Shown: piece after piece, positions 17,057 through 25,684 of the stretch
Numbering within the stretch: the first letter of the stretch is position 1
Layout of the letters: the number at the start of each line of letters is the position of its first letter
Origin: Haladaptatus paucihalophilus DX253
GTDB lineage: Archaea; Halobacteriota; Halobacteria; Halobacteriales; Haladaptataceae
NCBI RefSeq assembly: GCF_000376445.1
Contig: NZ_AQXI01000001.1
Coordinates: 280,962-344,961, forward strand
Direction: 5' to 3'
DNA: 64,000 nucleotides
Notes under the pieces: model-generated
The model's input: only the letters and a program-made list of their open reading frames with translations
Told to the model about the DNA's origin: nothing
Database searches by the model: none
Program-made: the position numbers and the translations under genes

Positions 17057-17081
17057 TTTAATATTTTCCGTTCGGGAAAAT
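17057..17081 (-). promoter_or_regulatory. metE operon promoter with overlapping operator-like palindrome
   Basis: A perfect inverted repeat ATTTTCC-5nt-GGAAAAT spans 17063-17081. It overlaps the AT-rich TATA element (minus-strand ATATTAAAC, centred near 17061) and the BRE position just upstream. The predicted start near 17034 fits a leaderless mRNA beginning at ATG 17030. A dimeric regulator bound here would control access of TBP/TFB. The likely signal is methionine status, but that is inference. Confidence 0.6.
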
Positions 17082-17093
17082 AACCGTGGATAA

Positions 17094-17669
17094 TTATCTG
17101 ACGAGTTTCAGAATCGTCAGCGTCTCGAACGGGAACGACTCGTCGCGGAGCGCAACGGCGCTAAATCCGTTCTCACCCGCCCGCGAGACGACCTCCTCCA
17201 CGCCCGAGAGACTGCTGACGAGGAGGAACACACGTCCACCCGGTGCGAGCACCCGCCCGACCGCATCGAGGAACGGGTCGATGACTTCCCGACCCGACTC
17301 GCCGCCGGAGAGGGCGCGTTCCATCCAGTCGTCGCGCTCCTCGTCGGGGTCGGTCGGCAGATACGGCGGGTTGAACAGCACCGCGTCGAACGCCCCGTCG
17401 CGGAACGGCGACACCAAATCCGCCCGGACCGCCTCGACGCCGCGCTCGCGTGCGTTCGCGCAGGCGTGTGGATTCACGTCCGCTCCCACGACGCGGGCAC
17501 CCGTCTCCTCGGCCACGTACTCCGAGACGTAGCCCGACCCCGTGCCGACTTCGAGGACCAACTCGTCTCCCGCTATCTCCTCGGCCGCCACTTCGGCGAG
17601 GAGGTGTGAGTCCTCCGCCGGTTGGTACACCTTCGTCTCCGTTCCGCGTCGTTCCGCGAGGTCTGTCAT
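17094..17669 (-). CDS. HemK2/Mtq2-type protein glutamine methyltransferase
   Basis: A 191-aa SAM-dependent methyltransferase. VYQPAEDSHLL at 14-24 is the archaeal/eukaryotic HemK2 (N6AMT1/Mtq2) signature, motif I is VLEVGTGSG at 38-46, and NPPY at 100-103 marks glutamine N5-methylation. The eukaryotic orthologue methylates the GGQ loop of release factor eRF1, so aRF1 is the likely target. It overlaps the mscS stop by ATGA and ends the rpl21e-to-hemK2 operon. Confidence 0.9.
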   Translation of the reverse strand: MTDLAERRGTETKVYQPAEDSHLLAEVAAEEIAGDELVLEVGTGSGYVSEYVAEETGARVVGADVNPHACANARERGVEAVRADLVSPFRDGAFDAVLFNPPYLPTDPDEERDDWMERALSGGESGREVIDPFLDAVGRVLAPGGRVFLLVSSLSGVEEVVSRAGENGFSAVALRDESFPFETLTILKLVR

Positions 17670-18901
17670 CGTTCGTCGCCTCCGTCGTCGGATTCCGGGC
17701 CGCCGTCGTTCACATGTCCGTCGGTCGGGCCATCATCAGTCGTTCCGCCGTCGGTCGCTCCGCCGTCCGCGGTCGCACCGAATTCACGCGCCCGTTCCCG
17801 TTCCTCCGCGACCCGAAACCCGCCCGTCTCCTCGCGGCCGGAGAGTTCGCGCTGCGGGAAGGGTATCTTGATTCCCTCGCGGTCGAACGCCTCCTTCACC
17901 GCGTTGATGACCGTCGTCTTCGCCCGCCACTTCCGTCGGGCGCTGGGCTTGTCTATCCAGAAGCGAAGCCCGAGCACGACGGCCGAATCGCCGAGTTCCT
18001 TCGTCACGACTTGCGGCGACGGCACGGCCAGCACGTCGTCCGGTTCGCGCATCACCTCCTTCGCCACGGCCGCGGCCCGCTCGACGTCCGCCTCGTAATC
18101 GACGCCGACGTCCACCTCCAACCGCAACCGCCCCTTCCGACTCCGGTTGATGATGGTACTCCCGCCGACGATATCGTTCGGAATCATCACGTACTCGCCG
18201 TCGAACGTCTGAATCCGCGTGTTGACGATGGAGATGTCCGTCACGATTCCCTCCTCCTCTTCGATTATCACCCAATCGCCGATTTCGAACGGCCGGGCGA
18301 ACATCAGCATGAACCCGGCCAACAGTGACCCGAGGGTCTGCCGGGCGGCCATACCGACCACGATTCCGAGGAATCCCGCACCGACGAGGAGGCCGGTGAT
18401 ATCCACTTCCCAAACACCGAGGACGGCGGTTAACCCGACGACGTACACGCAGACCTGCGCGACGCGGACCATCACTTGTGTTTGGTGTTTCGAGAACGCG
18501 TCGCGCCCCCTGATTACCCGCTGAATCCCCTGCCGGATGAACCCGGCGACGACGTAGGAGGTTGCGAGCAACGCAGCTGACGACCCGACTTGGAACGCCG
18601 TCGCCATTTCGACACCGAAATCCGCCTGCATGATGAGTTCCGTGTTGATTATCTTCCACGTGAAGGCGAGTGTCGTGAACGCGAGCAAAAGGAACACGCA
18701 GACGAAACCGACGACGATGACGTTTGCTAGCGAATTGGGCACTCGCTCTTGCAAACGCGGACGGGCGTACCATGCCACGGCGAAAAACGCGATGAGCGCG
18801 AGAATGACGAACGCGGAGGTGAAAATCCGCATGTCGAACCAACTTTGCCGTCCGACCTGTCTGAACAACCTCTCCGTCTGGGCGAGCGGCAGTCCTTCCA
18901 T
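17666..18901 (-). CDS. Mechanosensitive channel, MscS family (operon copy)
   Basis: A small-conductance mechanosensitive channel of 411 aa. Helices occupy roughly 25-45, 60-80, 100-120 and 145-165. The pore helix and beta domain follow as LLVGAGFLGIVVGMAARQTL, then FARPFEIGDWVIIEE and VMIPNDIVGGSTIIN. The C-terminal 50 residues are a low-complexity Gly/Asp/Thr tail. The ATG overlaps the ksgA stop (TGATG) and the stop overlaps hemK2 (ATGA), so it is embedded in a translation operon. It should release solutes on hypo-osmotic shock. Confidence 0.93.
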   Translation of the reverse strand: MEGLPLAQTERLFRQVGRQSWFDMRIFTSAFVILALIAFFAVAWYARPRLQERVPNSLANVIVVGFVCVFLLLAFTTLAFTWKIINTELIMQADFGVEMATAFQVGSSAALLATSYVVAGFIRQGIQRVIRGRDAFSKHQTQVMVRVAQVCVYVVGLTAVLGVWEVDITGLLVGAGFLGIVVGMAARQTLGSLLAGFMLMFARPFEIGDWVIIEEEEGIVTDISIVNTRIQTFDGEYVMIPNDIVGGSTIINRSRKGRLRLEVDVGVDYEADVERAAAVAKEVMREPDDVLAVPSPQVVTKELGDSAVVLGLRFWIDKPSARRKWRAKTTVINAVKEAFDREGIKIPFPQRELSGREETGGFRVAEERERAREFGATADGGATDGGTTDDGPTDGHVNDGGPESDDGGDER

Positions 18902-19785
18902 CAACCACCACCTCGACCCAACTCGTCTGCGACCCGTGCCATCGCGGCGAACTCCACGGGCGACACCTTCCCGGCACGCTCTCGGAGGATGTCCTCGTCC
19001 AACACGTCGTCGTCCGGAGATTCGAGCGCATCGACGACGGCGTCCGGGTCGTCGAGCCCCGAGATGTGGGCCGTGTTCCGAATCCCGTTTCGAATCGTCT
19101 TCCGACGCTGGGTGAACACCGCCTTCACGAAGTCGAGGAAGAACGCCTCGTCGTCCACCTCGTACTCCGGCTCCCGCGGAATCGTCCTGACGATTGCGCT
19201 CTCGACCTCCGGTTGCGGCGCGAACGCCTCGCGCGGGACCGTCTCCACGACGCGCACGTCGGCGTAGTGCTGTGCCGTCACGGAGAGTCGCCCGTAATCG
19301 TCGCTTCCAGACTCGGCGGCCATGCGCTCTGCGAACTCCTTTTGGAACATGAGGAGCATCGGCTTTCCGAGCGGGAGGAGTCGAAACGCGATTTCGCTCG
19401 AAATGCCGTACGGAAGGTTGGCGATACAGGCCGAGAAGTCGGGGAGTTCGACCGACAGCGCGTCACCCTCCACGACCGTCAACCCCCCATCGTCGCACTC
19501 CGAACGGAACTCCTCGCGGAGAAACTCGGCGAACGTCGGGTCGCGCTCGATAACCGTCACGCGGTCCGCGGCCGCGAGCAGGCGGTCCGTGAGGACACCC
19601 GGTCCCCCGCCGATTTCGAGGACGTGCTCCAGATTCATCTCGTCGGCGTACGTCGGTATTCTGTCCACAACTCGGTCGTCCACGAGGAAGTGTTGGTCGC
19701 GGTTCGGGTCGCCCCGGACGCCCGCACGTCGAATCAGCGCGTCGGGGTCCCTCGTACCGGCTTCCTCGGGTGGCGAGCGTTCCAT
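18901..19785 (-). CDS. ksgA: rRNA small-subunit dimethyladenosine transferase (KsgA/Dim1)
   Basis: Dimethylates two adjacent adenosines near the 3' end of 16S rRNA during ribosome assembly. Of 294 aa, QHFLVDDRVVDRI is the N-terminal motif, VLEIGGGPG at 55-63 binds SAM, and NLPYGISS at 123-130 carries the NLPY catalytic motif. The C-terminus VSPVEFAAMARV is typical. It follows the DUF655 gene at some distance (121 bases) and overlaps mscS by TGATG. Confidence 0.96.
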   Translation of the reverse strand: MERSPPEEAGTRDPDALIRRAGVRGDPNRDQHFLVDDRVVDRIPTYADEMNLEHVLEIGGGPGVLTDRLLAAADRVTVIERDPTFAEFLREEFRSECDDGGLTVVEGDALSVELPDFSACIANLPYGISSEIAFRLLPLGKPMLLMFQKEFAERMAAESGSDDYGRLSVTAQHYADVRVVETVPREAFAPQPEVESAIVRTIPREPEYEVDDEAFFLDFVKAVFTQRRKTIRNGIRNTAHISGLDDPDAVVDALESPDDDVLDEDILRERAGKVSPVEFAAMARVADELGRGGG

Positions 19786-19906
19786 CGTTATCCTGTCTAC
19801 CGGAGCGAGCGGCGTAAACCCACCGAGTTCCGACCGGCGTTGGTTAGCACTCGTCGAAGCGAGACGAGAGAGCGGGAAGCGAGCGAAAATCGAAACCCCG
19901 CTCGCG

Positions 19907-20479
19907 TCAGTCGTAGCGGACGAACGTTCGATACTTCAAATCGTCCTCGCGGATCTCTTCGAGGATGCGCTCCACGAGAACGTCCTCCGGGTTGTGAAGT
20001 CCGGACACGCGGTCTTCGAGGTCGTCGAAACTCTCGAACGGTTTCCGTTTCCGCGTTTCGAGCACGTGGTTGCGCAGTTTCTTCCCGATGCCGGGGAGGA
20101 GGTTCAACTGGTGGAGACGGAGGGTTATCGGTTGGGCGTCGTTGTAGAAATCGACGAACCGCCGTTCGTCGCGGTCCACGATGTCCGTGACGGCGTGTTC
20201 GAGTTCCGACTGCGCGGCGGAGGTGAGGTCACCGTACGCGACTTCGCGCACGTTGGTGACGTTCTCGCGGGCCGCGGGTGGTTCGATTGGAATGCTGTCG
20301 CCGATACCGACGCTTGCACCCTGTTCGAGCACGAGTTCGAGGAGATGGAAATCGGATTCAGTCAGGACGTACGCGACCGGTTCCTTCTGGTACTGCGGAC
20401 GGTCGTCTTCCGCACGACCGTGTGGCAGGAAGTCGAGCACCACAGCCGACGCTTCGCTGTCAGTCTCGGATTCACTCAT
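19907..20479 (-). CDS. DUF655 family helix-hairpin-helix RNA/DNA-binding protein
   Basis: A 190-aa archaeal protein. The N-terminal half (VVLDFLPHGRAEDDRPQYQK) is an OB-like region and the C-terminal half has a helix-hairpin-helix LNLLPGIGKKLRNHVLETRK. It sits in the conserved archaeal order rpl21e-rpoF-DUF655-ksgA, suggesting a part in ribosome or RNA maturation, but its biochemical role is not known to me. The start at 20479 gives the usual acidic N-terminus. Confidence 0.88.
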   Translation of the reverse strand: MSESETDSEASAVVLDFLPHGRAEDDRPQYQKEPVAYVLTESDFHLLELVLEQGASVGIGDSIPIEPPAARENVTNVREVAYGDLTSAAQSELEHAVTDIVDRDERRFVDFYNDAQPITLRLHQLNLLPGIGKKLRNHVLETRKRKPFESFDDLEDRVSGLHNPEDVLVERILEEIREDDLKYRTFVRYD

Positions 20480-20522
20480 TGCACTCGAATACGATGACGA
20501 GCAACTTAAAGAATCGGTGAAG

Positions 20523-20879
20523 CTACTCGTACTTCGCCACGACGTTCAGTATCTCGTCCAGCTCGTCACCCGAGAGGGTGAACCGCTCCTGTGCGTAGAC
20601 CGCTCGCAGTTCGTCGCGATCCTTCGGCAGGAGGTCGGCGATCTTGTACGCCGTCGCCTCGTCCACTTTTTCGAGTTCGAGCAGCTCCCCGACCAGTTCG
20701 CGCGACTCCTCAGCGTCGAGGACGGCGAACCGGTTGACGTGTTCGATGGCTCGGGAGAGGTTGTAGGGCATCTCGCGGGTCTCGTCCAGCGCGCGTTCGC
20801 GCTCGATGTCCGCGAGGAGTTCCTTCGCCTCCGGCGTCGTGAGATACTCCTCGTCGAGCTTTTCCTTGAAGATAGTCAT
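20523..20879 (-). CDS. rpoF: RNA polymerase subunit Rpo4 (Rpb4/RpoF)
   Basis: A 118-aa subunit that pairs with Rpo7 to form the stalk of archaeal RNA polymerase. The N-terminus TIFKEKLDEEYLTTPEAKEL, the middle TREMPYNLSRAIEHVNRFA and the C-terminus LDEILNVVAKYE match archaeal Rpb4/F. It starts 3 bases after the rpl21e stop, so both are co-translated. Confidence 0.94.
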   Translation of the reverse strand: MTIFKEKLDEEYLTTPEAKELLADIERERALDETREMPYNLSRAIEHVNRFAVLDAEESRELVGELLELEKVDEATAYKIADLLPKDRDELRAVYAQERFTLSGDELDEILNVVAKYE

Positions 20880-20882
20880 AGC

Positions 20883-21173
20883 TTACTTCTGTTCGCGGAG
20901 GTGTGCGGGCTGGGTGATGAGCGTCTTGTCCTTGCCGCCGTCGTTGATGATGACTTTGTACGCTTTGCCCTGCTTACCGACGACCTCACCCGTGCGACCG
21001 TTGAATCGCGGGTGGAAGCGACCTTTGCGGACGCTCGGGTCGATTTTGAGGTGGACTTTCTGTCCGTTCTCGTACTGCTGGACGGCGCGCTGTGGTGGGG
21101 ACGTACCACGTTCTCGGGGGTTGTTCGACAACTTTTCGCGGGTAGTGTTGTACGGTCCGTTCGAGCTCGGCAT
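20883..21173 (-). CDS. rpl21e: Large-subunit ribosomal protein eL21 (L21e)
   Basis: A 96-aa ribosomal protein. The N-terminal basic segment ([18 protein letters not shown]) and the SH3-like core ([20 protein letters not shown], then [16 protein letters not shown]) are diagnostic. It is the first gene of the six-gene operon; a TATA-like TTTTATAA element on the minus strand lies near 21208. Confidence 0.96.
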   Translation of the reverse strand: MPSSNGPYNTTREKLSNNPRERGTSPPQRAVQQYENGQKVHLKIDPSVRKGRFHPRFNGRTGEVVGKQGKAYKVIINDGGKDKTLITQPAHLREQK

Positions 21174-21295
21174 AGTCGTATGACGCTCTTGTTCAGTGAC
21201 GGTTATAAAAGATACGTTCCTCCTCGCCGAGACACGAACCTCGCGGGTCGGTTTGGCACGGGACCGGTGGCGCGGTCATCCAACCGGGAAGCCCA

Positions 21296-22312
21296 TCACC
21301 ACCGCTGGTGGACCGCATCGGCCACGTACTCCTCGTAGACCTCCCTGACGCGCTCTGTCTCCTCCGTCGTGAGCGGCGGGAGCGAGGCGGCGATGACGTT
21401 CTCCCGAACGTGCTTCGGGTCCGTCGAACCCGGAATGACGGCCGAAACGGCGTCGTGGTCGAGAATCCACCGAAGGGAGAACTGCGCCATCGTCGCGTCC
21501 TCGGGTACCAGCGGTCGGAGTTCGTCCACCGCTTCGAGGCCGCGCTCGTAGGGCACACCCGCGAACGTCTCGCCGCGGTCGAACGCCTCGCCCTCGCGGT
21601 TGAAATTCCGATGGTCGTTCTCCGGGAACTCCGTTTCGGCCGAGAGGTTCCCGGTCAGCAACCCGGACGCCAGCGGAACGCGGACGATGATTCCCACGTC
21701 GCGGCGCGCCGCCTCGTCGAAGAACAGTTCCGCGGGGCGCTGGCGGAACGGGTTGAAGATTATCTGCACCGTCTCCACGCCCGGATACTCGATGGCTTTC
21801 AGTCCCTCCTCGACGCGCTCGACGCTCACGCCGTAGTGGTCGATTCTCCCCTCGGCTTTCAGGACGTCCAGCGCGTCGAAAGTTTCGGGCTGGTAGTACA
21901 CGTCCGTCGGCGGGCAGTGCAGTTGGAGTACATCGAGCGCGTCCGTATCGAGATTCGACCGACTTCGGTCCACGAACTCCCGAAGGTTCGATTCCGTGTA
22001 CCCGGACGCGTCGTGCGGGTCGAGCCTCCGTCCCGCCTTCGTCGCCACGGTGGGACGCTCGTCCGGGTCGTACTCCGCGAGCACGTCGGCGATGACGCGT
22101 TCGCTCCGTCCGTCGCCGTACACGTCCGCCGTGTCGAGGAACGTGATTCCGGCGTCGATGGCGGCACGAACGGCCTCGTGAGCCGCTTCGTCGGACACGT
22201 CGCCCCAGTCCGACCCGATGTTCCACGTTCCCATTCCGACTTCCGTTACGTCGTAGCCCGTCGTTCCGAGCGCGCGTTCGTCCATGTTGCACGGCACGTG
22301 GTCCCGGTACAT
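21296..22312 (-). CDS. Aldo/keto reductase
   Basis: An NADPH-type oxidoreductase of the AKR superfamily. The catalytic tetrad is visible as Asp and Tyr in FLDTADVYGDG, Lys in VATKAG and His in LQLHCPP. The C-terminal SAVIPGSTDPKHVREN is the cofactor-binding stretch. The start at 22312 has GAGG before it; MDERALGTTGYD at 22285 is the more conserved N-terminus but has no ribosome site, so either may be used. It is divergent from metB with only 60 bases between, so the two may share control. Substrate unknown. Confidence 0.9.
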   Translation of the reverse strand: MYRDHVPCNMDERALGTTGYDVTEVGMGTWNIGSDWGDVSDEAAHEAVRAAIDAGITFLDTADVYGDGRSERVIADVLAEYDPDERPTVATKAGRRLDPHDASGYTESNLREFVDRSRSNLDTDALDVLQLHCPPTDVYYQPETFDALDVLKAEGRIDHYGVSVERVEEGLKAIEYPGVETVQIIFNPFRQRPAELFFDEAARRDVGIIVRVPLASGLLTGNLSAETEFPENDHRNFNREGEAFDRGETFAGVPYERGLEAVDELRPLVPEDATMAQFSLRWILDHDAVSAVIPGSTDPKHVRENVIAASLPPLTTEETERVREVYEEYVADAVHQRW

Positions 22313-22372
22313 GCCTCTTCTTCCTGAGCGCGAGGCGAAAGGATAACCCTCCTCCGGTTCGTCCCCTCGCGC

Positions 22373-23539
22373 ATGACCGACAGCGACGATTTCAGGTTCG
22401 AAACGCGGTCCATCCACTCCGGACAGGAACCCGACGAGAAGACGGGCGCGCTGATGACGCCCATCTACGCCAACTCGACGTACGTGCAGGACGGGCCGGG
22501 CGACCACCGGGGCTACGAGTACTCCCGGACGGGTAACCCGACGCGCACCGACCTCGAAGACAATCTGGCCAGCCTCGAAGGCGGCGAATACGGTCGCGCC
22601 TTCTCCAGCGGGATGGGAGCCATCAACACCGTCCTCAACCTGCTCTCCTCGGGCGACCACGTTATCGCCAGCGAGGACGTGTACGGCGGCACCCACCGAA
22701 TCTTCACGCAGGTGTACGCCGACTACGACGTCGAGTTCTCCTTCGTGGACATGACCGACCCCGACGAAGTGGCGGACGCGGTGCGCGAGAACACCGAACT
22801 GCTGTGGGTCGAAACGCCGACCAATCCCCTGCTCAACGTCGTGGACATCGCGGCGATGGCCGACATCGCGGCGGACGCCGACGCGCTCTGTGCCGTGGAC
22901 AACACCTTCGCCACGCCGTACCTCCAGCGTCCGCTCGAACTCGGTGCGGACATCGTGTCCCACTCGCTGACGAAGTACCTCGGCGGGCACTCGGACGTGG
23001 TTGGCGGCGCGCTGATTACCGACGACGCCGAGTTGGACGAGCAAATCGGCTTCTATCAGAACAGCGTCGGCGCGACCCCCGGTCCGCACGATTGTTTCCT
23101 CGTCCTCCGCGGAACCAAGACCCTCGGCGTGCGGATGGACCGTCACTGCGACAACGCCCGCGACATCGCCCACTGGTTGGACGACCACGACGCGGTGGAC
23201 ACCGTGTACTACCCCGGCCTCGAATCGCACCCGAACCACGAACTCGCCGCGGAGCAGATGAACGACTTCGGCGGTATGGTCAGCTTCGAACTCGACGCCT
23301 CGCTGGAGGAGGCCGCCGACGTGGTGTCCGAGACGGAGGTGTTCACCCTCGCCGAAAGCCTCGGCGGCGTCGAATCGCTCATCGAACAACCCGCGACGAT
23401 GACCCACGCCGCGATTCCGAAGGAAGAACGACTGGCCGCCGGACTCACCGACGGCCTCATCCGCGCCAGCATCGGCATCGAGCACGTGGACGACCTGAAG
23501 GCGGACCTCCAACAGGCGTTCGACGCCGCGCTGAAGTAG
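22373..23539 (+). CDS. metB: Cystathionine gamma-synthase/gamma-lyase family
   Basis: A PLP enzyme of the trans-sulfuration family, 388 aa. It has ETRSIHSGQEPDEKTGALMT, YEYSRTGNPTR (substrate phosphate/PLP contact), and SHSLTKYLGGHSD with the PLP lysine at about K201. Sequence alone does not separate synthase (methionine direction) from lyase (cysteine direction). With the CysK/CBS-type enzyme at 32414 it could run either trans-sulfuration direction. It is alone on its strand and divergent from the aldo/keto reductase. Confidence 0.92.
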   Translation: MTDSDDFRFETRSIHSGQEPDEKTGALMTPIYANSTYVQDGPGDHRGYEYSRTGNPTRTDLEDNLASLEGGEYGRAFSSGMGAINTVLNLLSSGDHVIASEDVYGGTHRIFTQVYADYDVEFSFVDMTDPDEVADAVRENTELLWVETPTNPLLNVVDIAAMADIAADADALCAVDNTFATPYLQRPLELGADIVSHSLTKYLGGHSDVVGGALITDDAELDEQIGFYQNSVGATPGPHDCFLVLRGTKTLGVRMDRHCDNARDIAHWLDDHDAVDTVYYPGLESHPNHELAAEQMNDFGGMVSFELDASLEEAADVVSETEVFTLAESLGGVESLIEQPATMTHAAIPKEERLAAGLTDGLIRASIGIEHVDDLKADLQQAFDAALK

Positions 23540-23620
23540 TCACCCCCTCTATTTTCCGCGGTTGCGGAATCGAATGCCGGAGCCCAACAGTACTCCAAAC
23601 CGGAGCACGTAGCGTCGTGC

Positions 23621-24289
23621 ATGGAACTGACCGACCACGTGTACGCGTTTCCGTTGACCTTCGAACGCGGCGACCGCGAGACAGTCATCTACCCGTCGGG
23701 CGTCGAAACCGAAGGCGGCTTGCTTCTCCTCGACGCGGGGTTCCCCGGTCAGACGGACGATTTGGCCGACGCACTCGCCGACCACGGCTTCTCGCTGGAC
23801 GACGTGGAGACGCTGCTTCTGACCCACCAGGACGGCGACCACGCGGGCGGTGCCGAGGACCTCCTCTCCCGAACCGACGCGACCGTCGTGGCTTCGACCG
23901 GTGACACGCCCGCCATCGAGGGCGACGAGGACCCAATCAAATCGAGGGGCGACCGCTACCCGCCCGTTTCGGTCGACGTGCAGGTCGTCGATGGCGTCAC
24001 GTTCAGAACCGAGGCCGGACCGATGCGCGTCGTCGAAACGCCGGGGCACACGCCCGGCCACGTTTCGCTCGTCCTTCCCGAGGCGGACCTCCTCATCGCT
24101 GCCGACGCCACCGTCGCCGACGAGGACGGCCTCGTCGGGCCGAACGAGCGGTTCACGCCCGAGTTGGAGCGAGCAATCGAGTCGGTCGGCACGCTCGCCG
24201 ACTTCGAGACGAGTCAGGTCCTCTGTTATCACGGCGGGTTCGTCGAGGACGCCGACGTCGAGGCGACGTACCGGTCGCTCACGGAGTGA
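23621..24289 (+). CDS. MBL-fold metallo-hydrolase
   Basis: A 222-aa metallo-beta-lactamase fold protein. THQDGDHAGG is a variant of the HxHxDH motif in which the second His is Asp, as seen in some glyoxalase-II-like subfamilies; TPGHTPGHVSLVL and LLIAADA follow, and CYHGGF near the end gives the last His. It is close in size to glyoxalase II or arylsulfatase-like MBL hydrolases, but substrate is not readable. It lies 81 bases after metB in the same direction. Confidence 0.87.
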   Translation: MELTDHVYAFPLTFERGDRETVIYPSGVETEGGLLLLDAGFPGQTDDLADALADHGFSLDDVETLLLTHQDGDHAGGAEDLLSRTDATVVASTGDTPAIEGDEDPIKSRGDRYPPVSVDVQVVDGVTFRTEAGPMRVVETPGHTPGHVSLVLPEADLLIAADATVADEDGLVGPNERFTPELERAIESVGTLADFETSQVLCYHGGFVEDADVEATYRSLTE

Positions 24290-24312
24290 GAAAAACGAAA
24301 CGAAAAGTGGAA

Positions 24313-24579
24313 TTATATCCGACCGACGTTCTGCACGTCGACGCTCTCGACGCCATCGACGTTCGAGAACGACTCCTCGACGGCTTCCGTGCCACCGGCA
24401 TCGTCGGGGACGATGACCGTCGGCAGGAGCGCGACGAGACCGAACGCAACGTCGTCGCGTTCGAAGCCGTTGATTTTCGCACCCTCGGGGAGCGAATCTT
24501 CGAGTTTCTCTTGGAGGTCGTCCAGGTCGATCTCCGGGCTCTGCGGCATTACCTTGACTTTAGCTGCTACTTTTCCCAT
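24313..24579 (-). CDS. ef1b: Elongation factor 1-beta (aEF1B)
   Basis: An 88-aa guanine nucleotide exchange factor for aEF1[20 protein letters not shown] at the start, [16 protein letters not shown] in the middle and a C-terminal strand ending in [12 protein letters not shown] match archaeal EF-1 beta. It is preceded by 3 bases by the small zinc-ribbon gene, an arrangement seen in other haloarchaea. Confidence 0.95.
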   Translation of the reverse strand: MGKVAAKVKVMPQSPEIDLDDLQEKLEDSLPEGAKINGFERDDVAFGLVALLPTVIVPDDAGGTEAVEESFSNVDGVESVDVQNVGRI

Positions 24580-24582
24580 GAT

Positions 24583-24759
24583 TTACGGTCCGAGGAACCC
24601 ACAGTCGGGGCACTCGTAAAGGTTGCTCTGTTTTCGGCACTTCGCACAGCGGTAGATCGTCTGCCCACAGTCTGGGCATTTGAACGACGCGGCGTTCGTG
24701 CCGGAGATGTTAATCCCGCACGAGACGCATTTTCGCGCTTGTTTTTGGGTCTGACTCAT
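24583..24759 (-). CDS. HVO_2753-type zinc finger protein, 58 aa
   Basis: A 58-residue protein with four zinc knuckles: CVSC (11-14), CPDC (28-31), CAKC (38-41) and CPDC (50-53). This matches the haloarchaeal HVO_2753-type double zinc finger, whose Haloferax member has been studied structurally and linked to swarming and biofilm behaviour. It sits directly upstream of ef1b (3-base gap), consistent with a translation-linked role. Confidence 0.88.
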   Translation of the reverse strand: MSQTQKQARKCVSCGINISGTNAASFKCPDCGQTIYRCAKCRKQSNLYECPDCGFLGP

Positions 24760-24817
24760 ACACCCACGTTCCGCCGCGCGACTTTTAACGCTTCCCTTTC
24801 GGGGTTCGAGCGGGTCG

Positions 24818-25210
24818 TTAGAACGCGCCCGTCTCGACGGTTGCGTCGGCGTGCAGGCTCTCTTTCACCGCGTCGTGAACCTTGCAAAGTTCGAAGGCGC
24901 GGTCGATGGCGTCCTGTGCCGTCTCGTCGTCCGTCTCGGCTTCCCACTTGATGTCGAACGCGACGGCGTCGAGTTTGTCGTCGTCGTTCAGGTCGCCGCT
25001 CACGTCGATTTCTATCTTGCCGAGGTCGCCAGCGCCGCGCTGTTCGCCGCCCACGCGAAGGGCGGGAACGTAGCACGAACCGTACGCGGCGAGCAGTGTT
25101 TCGAGCGTGTCCGGGGCGTCCTCGCCCGTCGCGTCGATGGTGACGGAGAAATCGCGGACCTCGTTCTCTGCGCTGTATCCTGCTTCCGACGTGGTAGTGA
25201 CTTCTGGCAT
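24818..25210 (-). CDS. OsmC family protein
   Basis: A 130-aa OsmC/Ohr-fold protein. [12 protein letters not shown] has the first redox Cys (C46) and [10 protein letters not shown] the second (about C112), the pair that reduces organic hydroperoxides in this family. The start at 25210 is chosen because [18 protein letters not shown] is the typical N-terminus; the frame remains open further upstream without homology. It is separated from the zinc-finger gene by 58 bases. Confidence 0.88.
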   Translation of the reverse strand: MPEVTTTSEAGYSAENEVRDFSVTIDATGEDAPDTLETLLAAYGSCYVPALRVGGEQRGAGDLGKIEIDVSGDLNDDDKLDAVAFDIKWEAETDDETAQDAIDRAFELCKVHDAVKESLHADATVETGAF

Positions 25211-25239
25211 TGCAATTTCCACGTTCGCCGCAACACTCC

Positions 25240-25560
25240 TAAGGCTTGTTCTTCCGGCCGCGCTTGTCGGAGTGAACGTGTAGAACCGTGCAAGATAGTC
25301 GATGTGAAACAAGTCAACCGCCATGGCGCGTGCGTCAGCAGGCCGAGGATTTCACATCCGAGGGCCTGCTGGAAAGCGCGAGGGACGACTGAGCGCATGC
25401 GAAGGAGTCGGTTGGGGAGGGAGTGGCATGCGAGGTTTCAGAGAAACCTCGAAAACGAACGGCAGCGCCGTGAGTACGCGGTGCGGCGGCGGGTGGTTTC
25501 ATTGACGTCTGTATTTGCAGCCACAGCAATACCAACCACGAGACAGCGAGCGGGGGGGCT
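25240..25560. other. Structured non-coding region, possible small RNA or dispersed element
   Basis: No convincing gene. Two strong hairpins lie here: AGCAGGCC/GGCCTGCT (25337-25370), with an inner GGAT/ATCC and tandem G-A mismatches, and CGAGGTTT/AAACCTCG (25431-25451). GCATGCGA occurs twice (about 25396 and 25427). A minus-strand TATA-like GGTTATAC lies near 25590. This could be a small RNA or a dispersed intergenic element. Strand is uncertain. Confidence 0.35.
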
Positions 25561-25684
25561 TTGTGGGTCTTCTTCGTAGTTGCTGAAATCGTATAACCGG
25601 TAACCGCGTCTGTTCGTAGCTAATCACCTACTCAAACTCGTCGAAGAAAACAAAAAAAACCGTCCCGTCTACTCTCGATTCCCG

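Noticed and set aside
21296-21320. CCACC/GGTGG hairpin at the end of the aldo/keto reductase gene as a terminator
   Set aside because: It lies inside the last codons and stop of the gene, without a following T-run.
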